From: Rhodococcus xishaensis
GTDB taxonomy: Bacteria; Actinomycetota; Actinomycetes; Mycobacteriales; Mycobacteriaceae
Length of the DNA: 64,000 nucleotides
Assembly: GCF_004011825.1 (NCBI RefSeq)
Contig: NZ_RKLO01000004.1
Coordinates: 176,683 to 240,682 of the forward strand
Direction: 5' to 3'
Shown: piece by piece, positions 16,416-24,938 of the stretch
How positions within the stretch are numbered: position 1 is the stretch's first letter
Layout of the letters: each line of letters opens with the position of its first letter
Made by a program: the position numbers and the translations under genes
Notes under the pieces: model-generated
The model's database searches: none
What the model saw: only the letters and a program-made list of their open reading frames with translations
What the model was told of the DNA's origin: nothing

Positions 16416-16801
16416 GCCCCGCCCCGGTTCCCATCACACAAGTGTGCACCCCAAGGCAGCAAAAACAGAGCAGGTGACCGGTTCTCGATTCTGAGTCCAC
16501 CTGGTTCCAGAGTCGTTTTCGGGTTCAGTGGACCTCGGAGCCCGCGGAAGTGTGGCTCGGGACCGGAAGCGTGCGGACCCCGGTCGGCGATGTGCGTCAC
16601 TGCTGCCGCGCCACCGCTACGCGCTGGCTTGCCCTCTTATCCCGTGGCTGGGTCGTGGGGAGACGAGCGCCCGGCCGCAAGGGGTACGGGCCGGGCGTTC
16701 GGGTGTTGATCGTCTCAGGATCGGCGAGTTTCGAATGGGATCACCTCAGTGGAAACGGATTTCGTGGTATGCCGAACTCAACCGACTCGTCCGTCGCGCA
16801 C
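16416..16801. other. No supportable gene
   Basis: Nearly 390 bases between two gene remnants. Frames on both strands are Arg/Gly-rich and lack ribosome sites. Possibly the residue of deleted genes. Confidence 0.4.
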
Positions 16802-16999
16802 TCAACCGCGAGGAGCCTGCGGGGTGATCGCCGCCGTGAATAGTTTCGGTATCGGCCCGCACCCATTTCCAGTTAGAGGTCGGCTGGTAGTTTCCGTCTC
16901 GACGGTGGCGAGTAGCCGGTACACGGTGGCGCGGGACATGCCTGTGAGCTTTCCGATCTCGACGGCACTCATGCCCCGGTCGCGGTATTTGCGCGCCAC
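16802..16999 (-). pseudogene. Recombinase-type helix-turn-helix remnant
   Basis: The frame reads RKYRDRGMSAVEIGKLTGMS followed by RATVYRLLATV. This is the HTH found at the C-terminus of serine resolvases/invertases and some transposase N-termini. After the HTH the frame continues about 35 residues with no recognisable domain, and the catalytic part is absent on the 5' side, where dnaB ends within 30 bases. It is best read as the stump of a site-specific recombinase left at the dnaB end of the decayed zone. Confidence 0.6.
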
Positions 17000-17028
17000 C
17001 TAACGGCGCGAAAACACCGCCATCTACC

Positions 17029-18417
17029 TCAGCCCCGCGCCATATCCACGAAACGCGAGTAGTGCAACTGGTGCGCGACAGTGATATTCGCCGTCGGTCC
17101 GCCACGGTGCTTGCCGAGGATGATGTCGGCCTCGCCGCCGCGCGGATCGTCCCGCTCGAACGCGTCAGGGCGGTGCAGCAGCATGACCATGTCCGCGTCC
17201 TGCTCGAGCGAACCGGACTCGCGGAGGTCGGAGACCTGGGGGCGCTTGTCGGTTCGCTGTTCGGGACCACGGTTGAGCTGACAGATCGCGACCACCGGCA
17301 CCTCGAGTTCCTTCGCGAGCAGCTTGAGGCTACGGGAGAACTCGGAGACTTCCTGCTGGCGGGACTCGAACTTCTTGCCCGACGACATCAGCTGCAGGTA
17401 GTCGATCACGATGAGGCGGATGTCGTGCTTCTGCTTGAGCCGGCGCGCCTTCGCGCGGATCTCCATCATCGTCAGGTTGGGGGAGTCGTCGATGAACAGC
17501 GGCGCCTCGCTGATCTCACTCATCCGCCGCGCCAGCCGCGTCCAGTCTTCGTCGGACATCCTGCCCGAACGCATGTCCGCGAGCTTGATCTTCGCCTCCG
17601 CCGACAGCAGTCGCATCACGATCTCGGTCCGGCTCATTTCGAGCGAGAACACGACGCTCGCCATGCTGTTCCTGATCGAGCACGAACGCATGAAATCTAA
17701 TCCGATTGTAGATTTGCCGACGCCCGGCCTCGCCGCCACGATGATCATCTGCCCAGGGTGCAGGCCGTTGGTGACCTGGTCGAGTTCGCTGAACCCGGTG
17801 GGAACACCCAGGGAGATGCCGCCGCGACTGGCGATGGAGTCGATCTCGTCCATCGTCGGCTGCAGCAGTTCCTCGAGCGGGATGAAGTCCTCGGTGGTGC
17901 GCCGCTCGGTGACCTCGAAGATCTCCGCCTGCGCCCGATCGACGACCTCGGCGACGTCCTGACCGTCGGCACCGGAGTACCCGTACTGCACGATGCGGGT
18001 GCCGGCCTCGACCAGCCGGCGCAGTACCGACTTCTCGGCCACGATCTCGGCGTAGTACGCCGCGTTCGCTGCGGTGGGGACTGTCTGTGTGAGGGTGACA
18101 AGGTAGGGGGCACCACCGATGCGCCGGAGTTCTCCGCGTCGCTCGAGTTCCGCGGAGACAGTCACCGGGTCGGCCGGCTCGCCGCGGCCGTAGAGGTCGA
18201 GGATCGAGTCGTACACCGCCTGGTGCGCGGGACGGTAGAAGTCTCCAGGGCGTAGCACCTCTAGGACGTCGGCAATTGCGTCCTTGCTGAGCAGCATGCC
18301 GCCGAGCACCGACTGCTCGGCGACCATGTCGTGCGGAGGCTGCCGACCGAACTCCTCGCTCGACTCCCCCGGGGGTCCCGGGTACTCGGAATGACCACGA
18401 TCATCCACAACCGCCAA
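17029..18417 (-). CDS. dnaB: Replicative DNA helicase DnaB
   Basis: A 462-aa hexameric helicase that unwinds DNA ahead of the replisome and recruits primase. The N-terminal domain starts PHDMVAEQSVLGGMLL; the RecA-like motor carries Walker A RPGVGKST, Walker B-region LIVIDYLQLM and the DnaB motif NRGPEQRTDKRP. No intein interrupts the motor, unlike in several mycobacteria. The start is TTG at 18417: GGGGAAGG lies eight bases upstream and the protein then begins (M)AVVDDRG; the longer upstream frame has no similarity to DnaB. It is the last gene of the rpsF-ssb-rpsR-rplI-dnaB block. Confidence 0.95.
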   Translation of the reverse strand: MAVVDDRGHSEYPGPPGESSEEFGRQPPHDMVAEQSVLGGMLLSKDAIADVLEVLRPGDFYRPAHQAVYDSILDLYGRGEPADPVTVSAELERRGELRRIGGAPYLVTLTQTVPTAANAAYYAEIVAEKSVLRRLVEAGTRIVQYGYSGADGQDVAEVVDRAQAEIFEVTERRTTEDFIPLEELLQPTMDEIDSIASRGGISLGVPTGFSELDQVTNGLHPGQMIIVAARPGVGKSTIGLDFMRSCSIRNSMASVVFSLEMSRTEIVMRLLSAEAKIKLADMRSGRMSDEDWTRLARRMSEISEAPLFIDDSPNLTMMEIRAKARRLKQKHDIRLIVIDYLQLMSSGKKFESRQQEVSEFSRSLKLLAKELEVPVVAICQLNRGPEQRTDKRPQVSDLRESGSLEQDADMVMLLHRPDAFERDDPRGGEADIILGKHRGGPTANITVAHQLHYSRFVDMARG

Positions 18418-18904
18418 CGCGACCGCCTTCCCCGCGACGAGCACTCGACGCCGATCTGCGCGCAGCTCGAACAATGGCACGGACTGCGTCAAACACTGTC
18501 TGTCGCTGTCTCCACACTCTTTGTACCCGCATACCCCGACAAAACCGTGCCGCCTCGCGGACGGTTCGAAAGACACACTCGCGACGACGGTAGGACCGGA
18601 AACGCCTCTCGCCAAACCGCCCTGTGGACACCACTGTGGATGAATTGGGGACGCGGCTCGAACGAGTGTTGACCGTCTGGGGATAACTGGGGATGAACTG
18701 GTGACGAACGAAGACCCGCGGGAAGAATCCGCAGGTGGTGGGGGGTATTTTCAATCACACCCCTGTGGATTTAAGTCCCTCCGGCGTGTCGCCCGAGTTG
18801 ACAACCCGGGCGTGTTGGGTGACGAACAGTTGAACGGAGTATGACCGGGGTCACTGCAGGTGCACCTGGGTGGTGAGTCTATCCACAGGGCTTTCGTAGC
18901 CACA
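18418..18904. promoter_or_regulatory. dnaB upstream region with several DnaA-box-like nonamers
   Basis: Between the rplI terminator and dnaB there are five TGTGGA- or TATCCACA-like words: TGTGGACAC (18623), TGTGGATGA (18635), GGGGATAAC (18679), TGTGGATTT (18774) and CTATCCACA (18879). The actinobacterial DnaA box is TTGTCCACA or TTATCCACA, so each is one or two bases off. DnaA control of dnaB transcription is plausible but unproven. Confidence 0.4.
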
Positions 18905-18943
18905 CGAAGGGCCCCGTGGACGCGATGTCCACGGGGCCCTTCG
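18905..18943 (-). terminator. Terminator after rplI
   Basis: CGAAGGGCCCCGTGGAC and GTCCACGGGGCCCTTCG form a perfect 17-bp stem around a GCGAT loop. It begins 15 bases beyond the rplI stop on the minus strand and separates the ribosomal operon from dnaB. Confidence 0.9.
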
Positions 18944-18957
18944 ACCGAAAGTGTCGC

Positions 18958-19410
18958 CTACGCGGCGACGACGTTCAGGTGGAACTTGGCGGCAACCTCG
19001 GGGTGGAGGTTGACCACGATCAAGTGCTTGCCAGTGTTCTTGATGTGAGCCTTCGGCAGCTCGAGGTTCCGCTTGTCGACAACCGGGCCGCCGGCAGCCT
19101 TGATGGCGCCCGCGACGTCGGTAGCGGTGACGGAACCGAACAGCTTGCCCGCGGCGGAGGTCTTCACCGACAGGGACACGCCCTCGAGACCCTCGATCGC
19201 GGCCTTGAGCTCCTTGGCGTGGTCGAGACCGCGGACCGCGCGCGCCTCCTGGGCGCGACGGATGCCGTCGACCTGCTTCTGGGCACCACGGGTGGCAACG
19301 ATGGCCAGGCCGCGGGGGAGCAGGTAGTTGCGGCCGTAGCCGTCCTTGACCTCAACGGTGTCGCCGGGCGCACCGAGGTTGTCCACGTCAGCGGTGAGGA
19401 TCAGCTTCAT
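18958..19410 (-). CDS. rplI: Ribosomal protein bL9
   Basis: A 150-aa large-subunit protein. N-terminal domain [17 protein letters not shown] with the conserved [13 protein letters not shown], a long connecting helix rich in Ala/Lys/Glu, and a C-terminal domain with [11 protein letters not shown]. The start at 19410 has GGAGGA before the ATG; the longer frame upstream is the intergenic spacer to rpsR. It is the fourth gene of the rpsF operon. Confidence 0.97.
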   Translation of the reverse strand: MKLILTADVDNLGAPGDTVEVKDGYGRNYLLPRGLAIVATRGAQKQVDGIRRAQEARAVRGLDHAKELKAAIEGLEGVSLSVKTSAAGKLFGSVTATDVAGAIKAAGGPVVDKRNLELPKAHIKNTGKHLIVVNLHPEVAAKFHLNVVAA

Positions 19411-19426
19411 GTCGTCCTCCCTTTCC

Positions 19427-19669
19427 TTAGCGAGCCGTCGAGACGTAAGGCAGCAGGGCCACCTCACGCGAGTTCTTCACGGCCACCGCGACGTCCCGCT
19501 GATGCTGGACACAGTTGCCGGTGACACGGCGTGCGCGGATCTTGCCGCGGTCGCTGACGTACTTACGCAGCAGCGTCGTGTCCTTGTAGTCGATCTGCGT
19601 GTTCTTTTCCTTGCAGAACGTGCAGACCTTCTTCTTCATAACCTTGTCGCGCAGCGGCGCCTTCGGCAT
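19427..19669 (-). CDS. rpsR: Ribosomal protein bS18
   Basis: An 80-aa small-subunit protein that binds next to bS6. It contains the zinc-ribbon form: CTFCKEK near the start and NCVQHQRD later, so this is the Cys-containing (C+) paralogue. Mycobacteria often carry a second, zinc-independent copy; none is in this window. Preceded by ssb. Confidence 0.97.
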   Translation of the reverse strand: MPKAPLRDKVMKKKVCTFCKEKNTQIDYKDTTLLRKYVSDRGKIRARRVTGNCVQHQRDVAVAVKNSREVALLPYVSTAR

Positions 19670-19708
19670 GTCTTTCCTCGTTTTCTGGATGTTCCGATCG
19701 GGTACGGA

Positions 19709-20236
19709 TCAGAACGGCGGTTCGTCGTCGGAGCCTTGGGAGCCTCCGTAGGAACCCGCCTGCGAAGCGGTGTTCCACGGATCGTCTCCGCCTTGGCTGT
19801 AGTTGCTGGATGCCGGACGTCCGCCGCCGGATCCGCCGGAGGAGCCACCGAAGCCGCCCCCGCCACCACCACGGCTGACCTTGTTGATCTTCGCCGTGGC
19901 GTAACGGAGCGACGGGCCGATCTCGTCGACCTCGAGCTCGACGACAGTGCGCTTCTCACCTTCACGAGTTTCGAAGGAGCGCTGCTTGAGCCGTCCACTC
20001 ACGATCACTCGCGAGCCGCGGGTCAAGCTCTCCGCCACGTTCTCCGCCGCCTCGCGCCAGATGTTGCAACGCAAGAACAGAGCCTCGCCGTCTTTCCATT
20101 CGTTGGTCTGACGGTCGAAGATGCGAGGCGTGGACGCGACAGTGAAGTTCGCGACCGCTGCACCCGACGGGGTGAAACGAAGCTCGGGATCAGCCGTCAG
20201 GTTTCCGATGACGGTGATGACGGTGTCGCCTGCCAT
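19709..20236 (-). CDS. ssb: Single-stranded DNA-binding protein
   Basis: A 175-aa SSB with an N-terminal OB fold ([20 protein letters not shown], residues 1–110), a Gly-rich disordered linker ([13 protein letters not shown]) and the acidic tip DDEPPF that docks partner proteins. GGAGGAACCAC precedes the ATG at 20236. Its place between rpsF and rpsR is the standard bacterial arrangement. Confidence 0.97.
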   Translation of the reverse strand: MAGDTVITVIGNLTADPELRFTPSGAAVANFTVASTPRIFDRQTNEWKDGEALFLRCNIWREAAENVAESLTRGSRVIVSGRLKQRSFETREGEKRTVVELEVDEIGPSLRYATAKINKVSRGGGGGGFGGSSGGSGGGRPASSNYSQGGDDPWNTASQAGSYGGSQGSDDEPPF

Positions 20237-20337
20237 GTGGTTCCTCCTGCAGTGTGTGGAGTTCCTGTTGTTCGAGAGCCTAGGTGCTCGCGGGGACAAA
20301 CAGCTGCCCCGACGCCCAGGCCCGAATCAAACGGGAA

Positions 20338-20625
20338 TCACTTGCCCTGGCGCAGGACCTTCGTGCGGAGCACCGACTCGTTCAGACCGAGCTGACGGTC
20401 GAGCTCGTTGACGGTGGCCGGCTCGGCAGTGATGTCGATGACCGCGTAGATGCCTTCGCTGTGCTTTTCGATCTCGTACGCGAGACGCCGCTTGCCCCAC
20501 ACATCGACCTTGTCGACATTGCCGCCGTCCTGACGGACGACGTTGAGGAACGTATCCAGCGACGGGGCGACAGTGCGCTCGTCCAGGCTGGGGTCCAGGA
20601 TGACCATCAATTCGTAATGACGCAT
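20338..20625 (-). CDS. rpsF: Ribosomal protein bS6
   Basis: A 95-aa protein, [19 protein letters not shown], with the [20 protein letters not shown] core and ending LRQGK. First gene of the ribosomal operon. GGAGGTGATGAGGTCTT lies before the start. The CRISPR array ends about 500 bases upstream of it and reads toward it. Confidence 0.97.
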   Translation of the reverse strand: MRHYELMVILDPSLDERTVAPSLDTFLNVVRQDGGNVDKVDVWGKRRLAYEIEKHSEGIYAVIDITAEPATVNELDRQLGLNESVLRTKVLRQGK

Positions 20626-21134
20626 AAGACCTCATCACCTCCTATGGACTGTGAAACGGCCACGGGCTGTCCGTGGCAGGAGGGTCGTTGCGTCAGCAAC
20701 CTTTGCAGGCTACACGAGGGCCCTGTGACCTGGGAAATTGATCTCCGGACCCACCCCAAGAGGAAGTGGTCAAGGGAATCGGAGCACCCGGACGTCGCGC
20801 TGGCGGAACAGGCCCCTGCTCATGTTTGGGACGTTCCCCTGGTGCGCAACTTCGAGGTAAGCGCGAGATTTTGCCACGAGGCTGGGGTGTCAATCACTCA
20901 GGGGCGCGCGTGAAGGCGCGTGAGGGGACTGTCTCGGTTTCCCGCTGGCGCGGCAGACCTGGCCGTCCGAATGGCCGCACTGGCCAGCGCTACCGACGTC
21001 CCGGGGGACGGGGTAAAGGGGCTTCACGCTTGCTTAGAGGGCCGGGGATGCTGCGCCAGCCGCGTAGTCGCGTGCCCCGTGCCGCCGATCTTGCTGCGTT
21101 CATCGTTGTTGAGTAAGTCGTTTCGTACGACGGT
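20626..21134. other. rpsF promoter region and distal flank of the CRISPR array
   Basis: About 500 bases without a gene. It must contain the rpsF promoter near 20640–20720. I looked for degenerate CRISPR repeats beyond the terminal one at 21135 and saw none, and no tRNA or att-like direct repeat is visible at this edge of the inserted locus. Confidence 0.5.
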
Positions 21135-21684
21135 GTTGCGATCCTCATCGGCCTCGAGGGGCCGATGCTGCATCCCCACGTGTGATTCATGACGGTCTCG
21201 CGGGCCTCGTTGCGATCCTCATCGGCCCCGAGGGGCCGATGCTGCCTGTGCGGCCTCGGGGACTTTGAGCCAGGGTGATTCGTTGCGATCCTCATCGGCC
21301 CCGAGGGGCCGATGCTGCCAGCACTTCCGCGTCCAGAACGCCAAACGACCGCGTTGCGATCCTCATCGGCCCCGAGGGGCCGATGCTGCCGTGCCGCGGT
21401 AGGTGGCCTTCTTCGACTCCCCCAGGTTGCGATCCTCATCGGCCCCGAGGGGCCGATGCTGCTGGCGGTGCGGTAGCCGACCACGGACAGGTTCTGCGCG
21501 TTGCGATCCTCATCGGCCCCGAGGGGCCGATGCTGCGCTGGGTGTCCCGGAAGAATGGGGTCTGGAAACGACGTTGCGATCCTCATCGGCCCCGAGGGGC
21601 CGATGCTGCAGGCCGACGACGCTAGTCCGTCGCCGCAGAAGAATCGGGTTGCGATCCTCATCGGCCCCGAGGGGCCGATGCTGC

Positions 21685-21721
21685 TCACTCACTGCCCGCA
21701 AGGGCACGAATACACCCGCGA
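21685..21721 (-). other. CRISPR spacer 8, probably from a phage HNH nuclease gene
   Basis: Read on the plus strand this spacer encodes HCPQGHEYTR, which resembles the zinc-knuckle start (C-x2-GHxYT) of many actinophage HNH endonucleases. It supports a phage origin of part of the array. Family assignment from ten residues is tentative. Confidence 0.45.
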
Positions 21722-21831
21722 GTTGCGATCCTCATCGGCCCCGAGGGGCCGATGCTGCCAGGTTCGGGTCTCCCGCACGGTTGTCGAAGTGATCGTTGCG
21801 ATCCTCATCGGCCCCGAGGGGCCGATGCTGC

Positions 21832-21872
21832 CTGCCTGCGTGCGCACGGCATTGGCGCCGAGGAACTTCACG
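21832..21872 (-). other. Self-targeting CRISPR spacer 10
   Basis: Bases 21835–21872 are identical over 38 nt to 50283–50320, inside the sugar-ABC permease gene. The spacer is 41 nt; the extra three bases (CTG, 21832–21834) next to the repeat do not match and may be a slip of the repeat end GCTGC. In the crRNA sense the sequence encodes VKFLGANAVRTQ, the same as the permease. It lies in the older block of the array. Confidence 0.95.
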
Positions 21873-22206
21873 GTTGCGATCCTCATCGGCCCCGAGGGGC
21901 CGATGCTGCCATCCGCCGAATCGAGCTGAACCGCAGGTCAGACGGCAAAGTTGCGATCCTCATCGGCCCCGAGGGGCCGATGCTGCATCGTTGCGCGGTG
22001 GCCTGAGGGAAGCGGGCCATGCGTTGCGATCCTCATCGGCCCCGAGGGGCCGATGCTGCCCTCGACACTCCCGTCCACCAGGTTGACACCCTCGACGTTG
22101 CGATCCTCATCGGCCCCGAGGGGCCGATGCTGCTTCCCATCAGTCTCTGTGGTTGTCGCCAGCGATTGTGTTGCGATCCTCATCGGCCCCGAGGGGCCGA
22201 TGCTGC

Positions 22207-22242
22207 CCCCCATCGCATGACTGCGACAACGGCTGGCTCGGC
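22207..22242 (-). repeat. Spacer 15, identical to spacer 17
   Basis: The 36 bases here are identical to 22353–22388. The two copies are separated by one unit (spacer 16 with its repeats). The second copy is immediately followed, toward the leader, by the first repeat of the variant block. Confidence 0.95.
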
Positions 22243-22352
22243 GTTGCGATCCTCATCGGCCCCGAGGGGCCGATGCTGCATGATCGTCAACCCGGCAGCG
22301 TGGGCTGAGGCACCGGTTGCGATCCTCATCGGCCCCGAGGGGCCGATGCTGC

Positions 22353-22388
22353 CCCCCATCGCATGACTGCGACAACGGCTGGCTCGGC
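22353..22388 (-). repeat. Spacer 17, copy of spacer 15
   Basis: Exact copy of 22207–22242. Its leader-side repeat (22389) carries the GGTCCC substitution while its distal repeat (22316) does not, so the copy sits exactly on the boundary of the two repeat types. Confidence 0.95.
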
Positions 22389-23247
22389 GTTGCGATCCTC
22401 ATCGGCCCCGAGGGACCGATGCTGCCCGCACGGGCCTCGATCAACTCCCGCACTCTCCGGGGGTTGCGATCCTCATCGGCCCCGAGGGACCGATGCTGCT
22501 CCTCATCGAGGAGGTGGCCTGATGCTCGTGTGCGACTGCGGTTGCGATCCTCATCGGCCCCGAGGGACCGATGCTGCAGTCAGACCCGGCATCATTCCGA
22601 CCAGCAGGTCACCGTTGCGATCCTCATCGGCCCCGAGGGACCGATGCTGCCTGCGATCTGGAGTGGGACATGCGTGTCGCTGTGCCCGTTGCGATCCTCA
22701 TCGGCCCCGAGGGACCGATGCTGCCGCCGAACGCGGGGTGGTACACGGACCCTCAGGGGGGCGCGTTGCGATCCTCATCGGCCCCGAGGGACCGATGCTG
22801 CTGGATTGGATGGTGGCGCAATGGACGTGAGCATTGTGGTTGCGATCCTCATCGGCCCCGAGGGACCGATGCTGCAAGTCGGTCCGCCGCTGCCCCGCCG
22901 GGATCGGATAGAGGTTGCGATCCTCATCGGCCCCGAGGGACCGATGCTGCTCGGGGACTCCGGTGTCCAATCGCCGTCGCCGTTGGTGTTGCGATCCTCA
23001 TCGGCCCCGAGGGACCGATGCTGCACGCGAGCGTGCAGGCAAGGCCCTCACCCCACCACCGGTTGCGATCCTCATCGGCCCCGAGGGACCGATGCTGCAG
23101 TCGTTGTCATATCTCTCCGGGCCGGTCCCCCAGGTGTTGCGATCCTCATCGGCCCCGAGGGACCGATGCTGCAGTGAGAGGGTCCGTGCTCCTCGCCGCG
23201 ATCGAGCAGGGTTGCGATCCTCATCGGCCCCGAGGGACCGATGCTGC

Positions 23248-23314
23248 TGGGCCAAACGCCTCGGCCTGCTGTGGTCGAAGAACGCCTCGGCCTGCTGTGG
23301 TCGAAGAGCCCGAA
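23248..23314 (-). repeat. 67-nt CRISPR spacer 29 with internal 26-nt tandem duplication
   Basis: The unit AACGCCTCGGCCTGCTGTGG plus TCGAAG occurs twice in succession, giving 67 nt where 41 would be expected. Neighbouring spacers are 38 nt. Confidence 0.92.
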
Positions 23315-23501
23315 GTTGCGATCCTCATCGGCCCCGAGGGACCGATGCTGCATGACGGATGTGCAGTTCTTGGCCTGCGAAGACTTCGCGTTGCGATCCT
23401 CATCGGCCCCGAGGGACCGATGCTGCGTCTCCTGGTTCGCGCCGATCGGCACCACCGAGACCTCGTTGCGATCCTCATCGGCCCCGAGGGACCGATGCTG
23501 C

Positions 23502-23623
23502 CGTCTGTGACCAGCGAGGTCACGTCAGGGTTCATATGATATTGGCCTCTAGCGCCTGCTGGCGCCCGAATCGTCCGCTCTTTGCCTAGGCGCCCCCGCC
23601 GGTTGCGCGCCCACTTCCGGTTC
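23502..23623 (-). promoter_or_regulatory. CRISPR leader
   Basis: The 122 bases between the last repeat and the cas2 stop include the only AT-rich patch nearby (TTCATATGATATTGG, 23530–23544). Position next to the youngest, uniform repeats and to cas2 identifies it as the leader with the array promoter and the integration signals. The exact promoter elements cannot be assigned by eye. Confidence 0.7.
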
Positions 23624-23914
23624 CTAGATCACTATGGGTCCCCGCGGGTCGATCTCCCGTGATACTCCGAGGTGTTCAACTTCGTCGAGTGCACCAGATG
23701 GCAGTGAGTAGAGGCGAATGCTGTCACGCTCGTGGTCGATTGTTGCGCGGAGCGTAGCGATCAGGCGCAATTCGTCGGTATCACGGCACACGACTTCGAA
23801 CACTGATTTCTGAACTCGGTGCCCATAGGCCTCGCATATTTTGGCGACCCGTCGTAAACGTCTTTGCCCTTCTCGAGTTGTGGTGTCTACGTCGTAAGTA
23901 ACGAGAAGATCCAT
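23624..23914 (-). CDS. cas2: Cas2 spacer-integration protein
   Basis: A 96-aa ferredoxin-fold protein starting MDLLVTYDVDTTTREGQRRL, with the conserved first-strand Asp and the C-terminal strand ending RGPIVI. It bridges two Cas1 dimers in the integration complex. Only one base separates it from the cas1 stop, and it is the last gene of the operon, next to the leader. Confidence 0.96.
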   Translation of the reverse strand: MDLLVTYDVDTTTREGQRRLRRVAKICEAYGHRVQKSVFEVVCRDTDELRLIATLRATIDHERDSIRLYSLPSGALDEVEHLGVSREIDPRGPIVI

Positions 23915-23915
23915 G

Positions 23916-24938
23916 TCAGTTCACGGTCCAAGGTCGGTATGTGGCGAGGTCGCCACGTAAATGCCGGGCGAGTAATCGTGCCTGAACGAGAGGGATTAGT
24001 GCAGCGGGGATCTCGCGGTCGAGTTGTGCGTGTGGCCACATACGTTCTCGGCTGTGTTGCCACGCATTCAGAACGGTGCGCCGACCAGCGTCGGTGAGCC
24101 GCACCGCCCCGTTCGGTAGGTGCTCAAAGTCCCTCTCTTGCACCTCGTTGCGGTTGAGAAGGGTGAGAGCGAGTCGATCGGCGAGAAGGGGGCGGAATTC
24201 TTCCATGAGGTCAAGGGCGAGTGCGGGTTTGCCAGCTCGGACGGAGTGCAGGTAGCCGATGTACGGGTCAAGCCCGACTTGCTCTAACGCACCGTGAACG
24301 GCGACCCGCAGCATCCCGTACAGAAACGACAGCACACAGTTGGCCTGGTCGACAGGTGGCCGTCGCGATCGTTCGAACGGTGCAGAGATGCGAGTCGAAA
24401 GAGCCGGGTAGGCACCGAAGTAGTCACGAGCCGCGGTACCTTCCACTCCGAGCAGCGCTTCCATGTGCGGGACGAGTGCGGCGGCACGAAGTGTCTCGGC
24501 GTGACGTTGTGCCGCAGCCCTCAGCACGTCCTGTCGTTGTCCCGCAACGTCTCGCGCGGCTCGGAGCAGGACTTGCCGGGAGTTGTGGATCTTCCCGGCA
24601 ACCATCCCCTGGGCGATCTCGAGCCTACGTTGAGAATCTTCGTGTGCTCGATGCTGCGCCCGACGGAGTAGAGGGTTTCCCACAGTGGGGCCGTCCAGCC
24701 GGGCACGGAATCGGCCGAAGCTGGTGAGCCAGCTGACAGTTCGGCGGTCGTCGGCGCACCGCAGCAGCAACTCGTTGGTGGTCGTGACTCCACCGAATAG
24801 GACGAGGTGGTCGATACGTGCTAGAGGGAGAATCCGTCGACCTGGATGGTCGGGGTGACGGATCCTGACGGTGTCGCCATCGAGTTGAAGACTGGTTCCC
24901 GGTGTCTGCGCGTATAGCGTGTTGAGTAACTCAGTCAT
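23916..24938 (-). CDS. cas1: Cas1 integrase (type I-C)
   Basis: A 340-aa metal-dependent integrase that inserts new spacers at the leader-proximal repeat. The N-terminal β domain begins MTELLNTLYAQTPGTSLQL; the C-terminal helical domain shows NCVLSFLYGMLR, GLDPYIGYLHSVRAGKPALA and LDLMEEFRPLLADR, the regions holding the catalytic Glu, His and Asp/Glu. I start at ATG 24938, which overlaps cas4 by eight bases; the frame continues upstream to 25205 but those 89 residues only shadow cas4. Confidence 0.96.
   Translation of the reverse strand: MTELLNTLYAQTPGTSLQLDGDTVRIRHPDHPGRRILPLARIDHLVLFGGVTTTNELLLRCADDRRTVSWLTSFGRFRARLDGPTVGNPLLRRAQHRAHEDSQRRLEIAQGMVAGKIHNSRQVLLRAARDVAGQRQDVLRAAAQRHAETLRAAALVPHMEALLGVEGTAARDYFGAYPALSTRISAPFERSRRPPVDQANCVLSFLYGMLRVAVHGALEQVGLDPYIGYLHSVRAGKPALALDLMEEFRPLLADRLALTLLNRNEVQERDFEHLPNGAVRLTDAGRRTVLNAWQHSRERMWPHAQLDREIPAALIPLVQARLLARHLRGDLATYRPWTVN

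Larger units (their letters stand above)
21135..23501 (-). CRISPR. Type I-C CRISPR array, 32 repeats and 31 spacers
   Basis: The 37-nt repeat, read on the minus strand, starts GCAGCATCGG and ends GAGGATCGCAAC; its centre is an 10-bp-arm palindrome (CATCGGCCCC/GGGGCCGATG, loop TC). Spacers are 34–41 nt except one of 67. Repeats 1–17 (21135–22352) have GGCCCC; repeats 18–32 (22389–23501) have GGTCCC, which still pairs as G•U in RNA. Repeat 1 has a further change at 21154 and is the degenerate distal end. This, the cas2-side position of the variant block, and cas gene polarity place the leader at 23502–23623 and transcription on the minus strand. Confidence 0.97.

Noticed and set aside
18418..18904. 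Chromosomal origin of replication
   Set aside because: DnaA-like words are present, but dnaA, dnaN, rpmH and an AT-rich unwinding region are not.
20626..21134. Integration site of a mobile island at the CRISPR border
   Set aside because: No tRNA gene, direct repeat or integrase was seen at either end of the locus.
21275..23589. Long open frames on both strands across the CRISPR array with repeated peptides
   Set aside because: They arise because the 37-nt repeat lacks stops in several frames; the period and peptides follow the repeat units and there are no ribosome sites.
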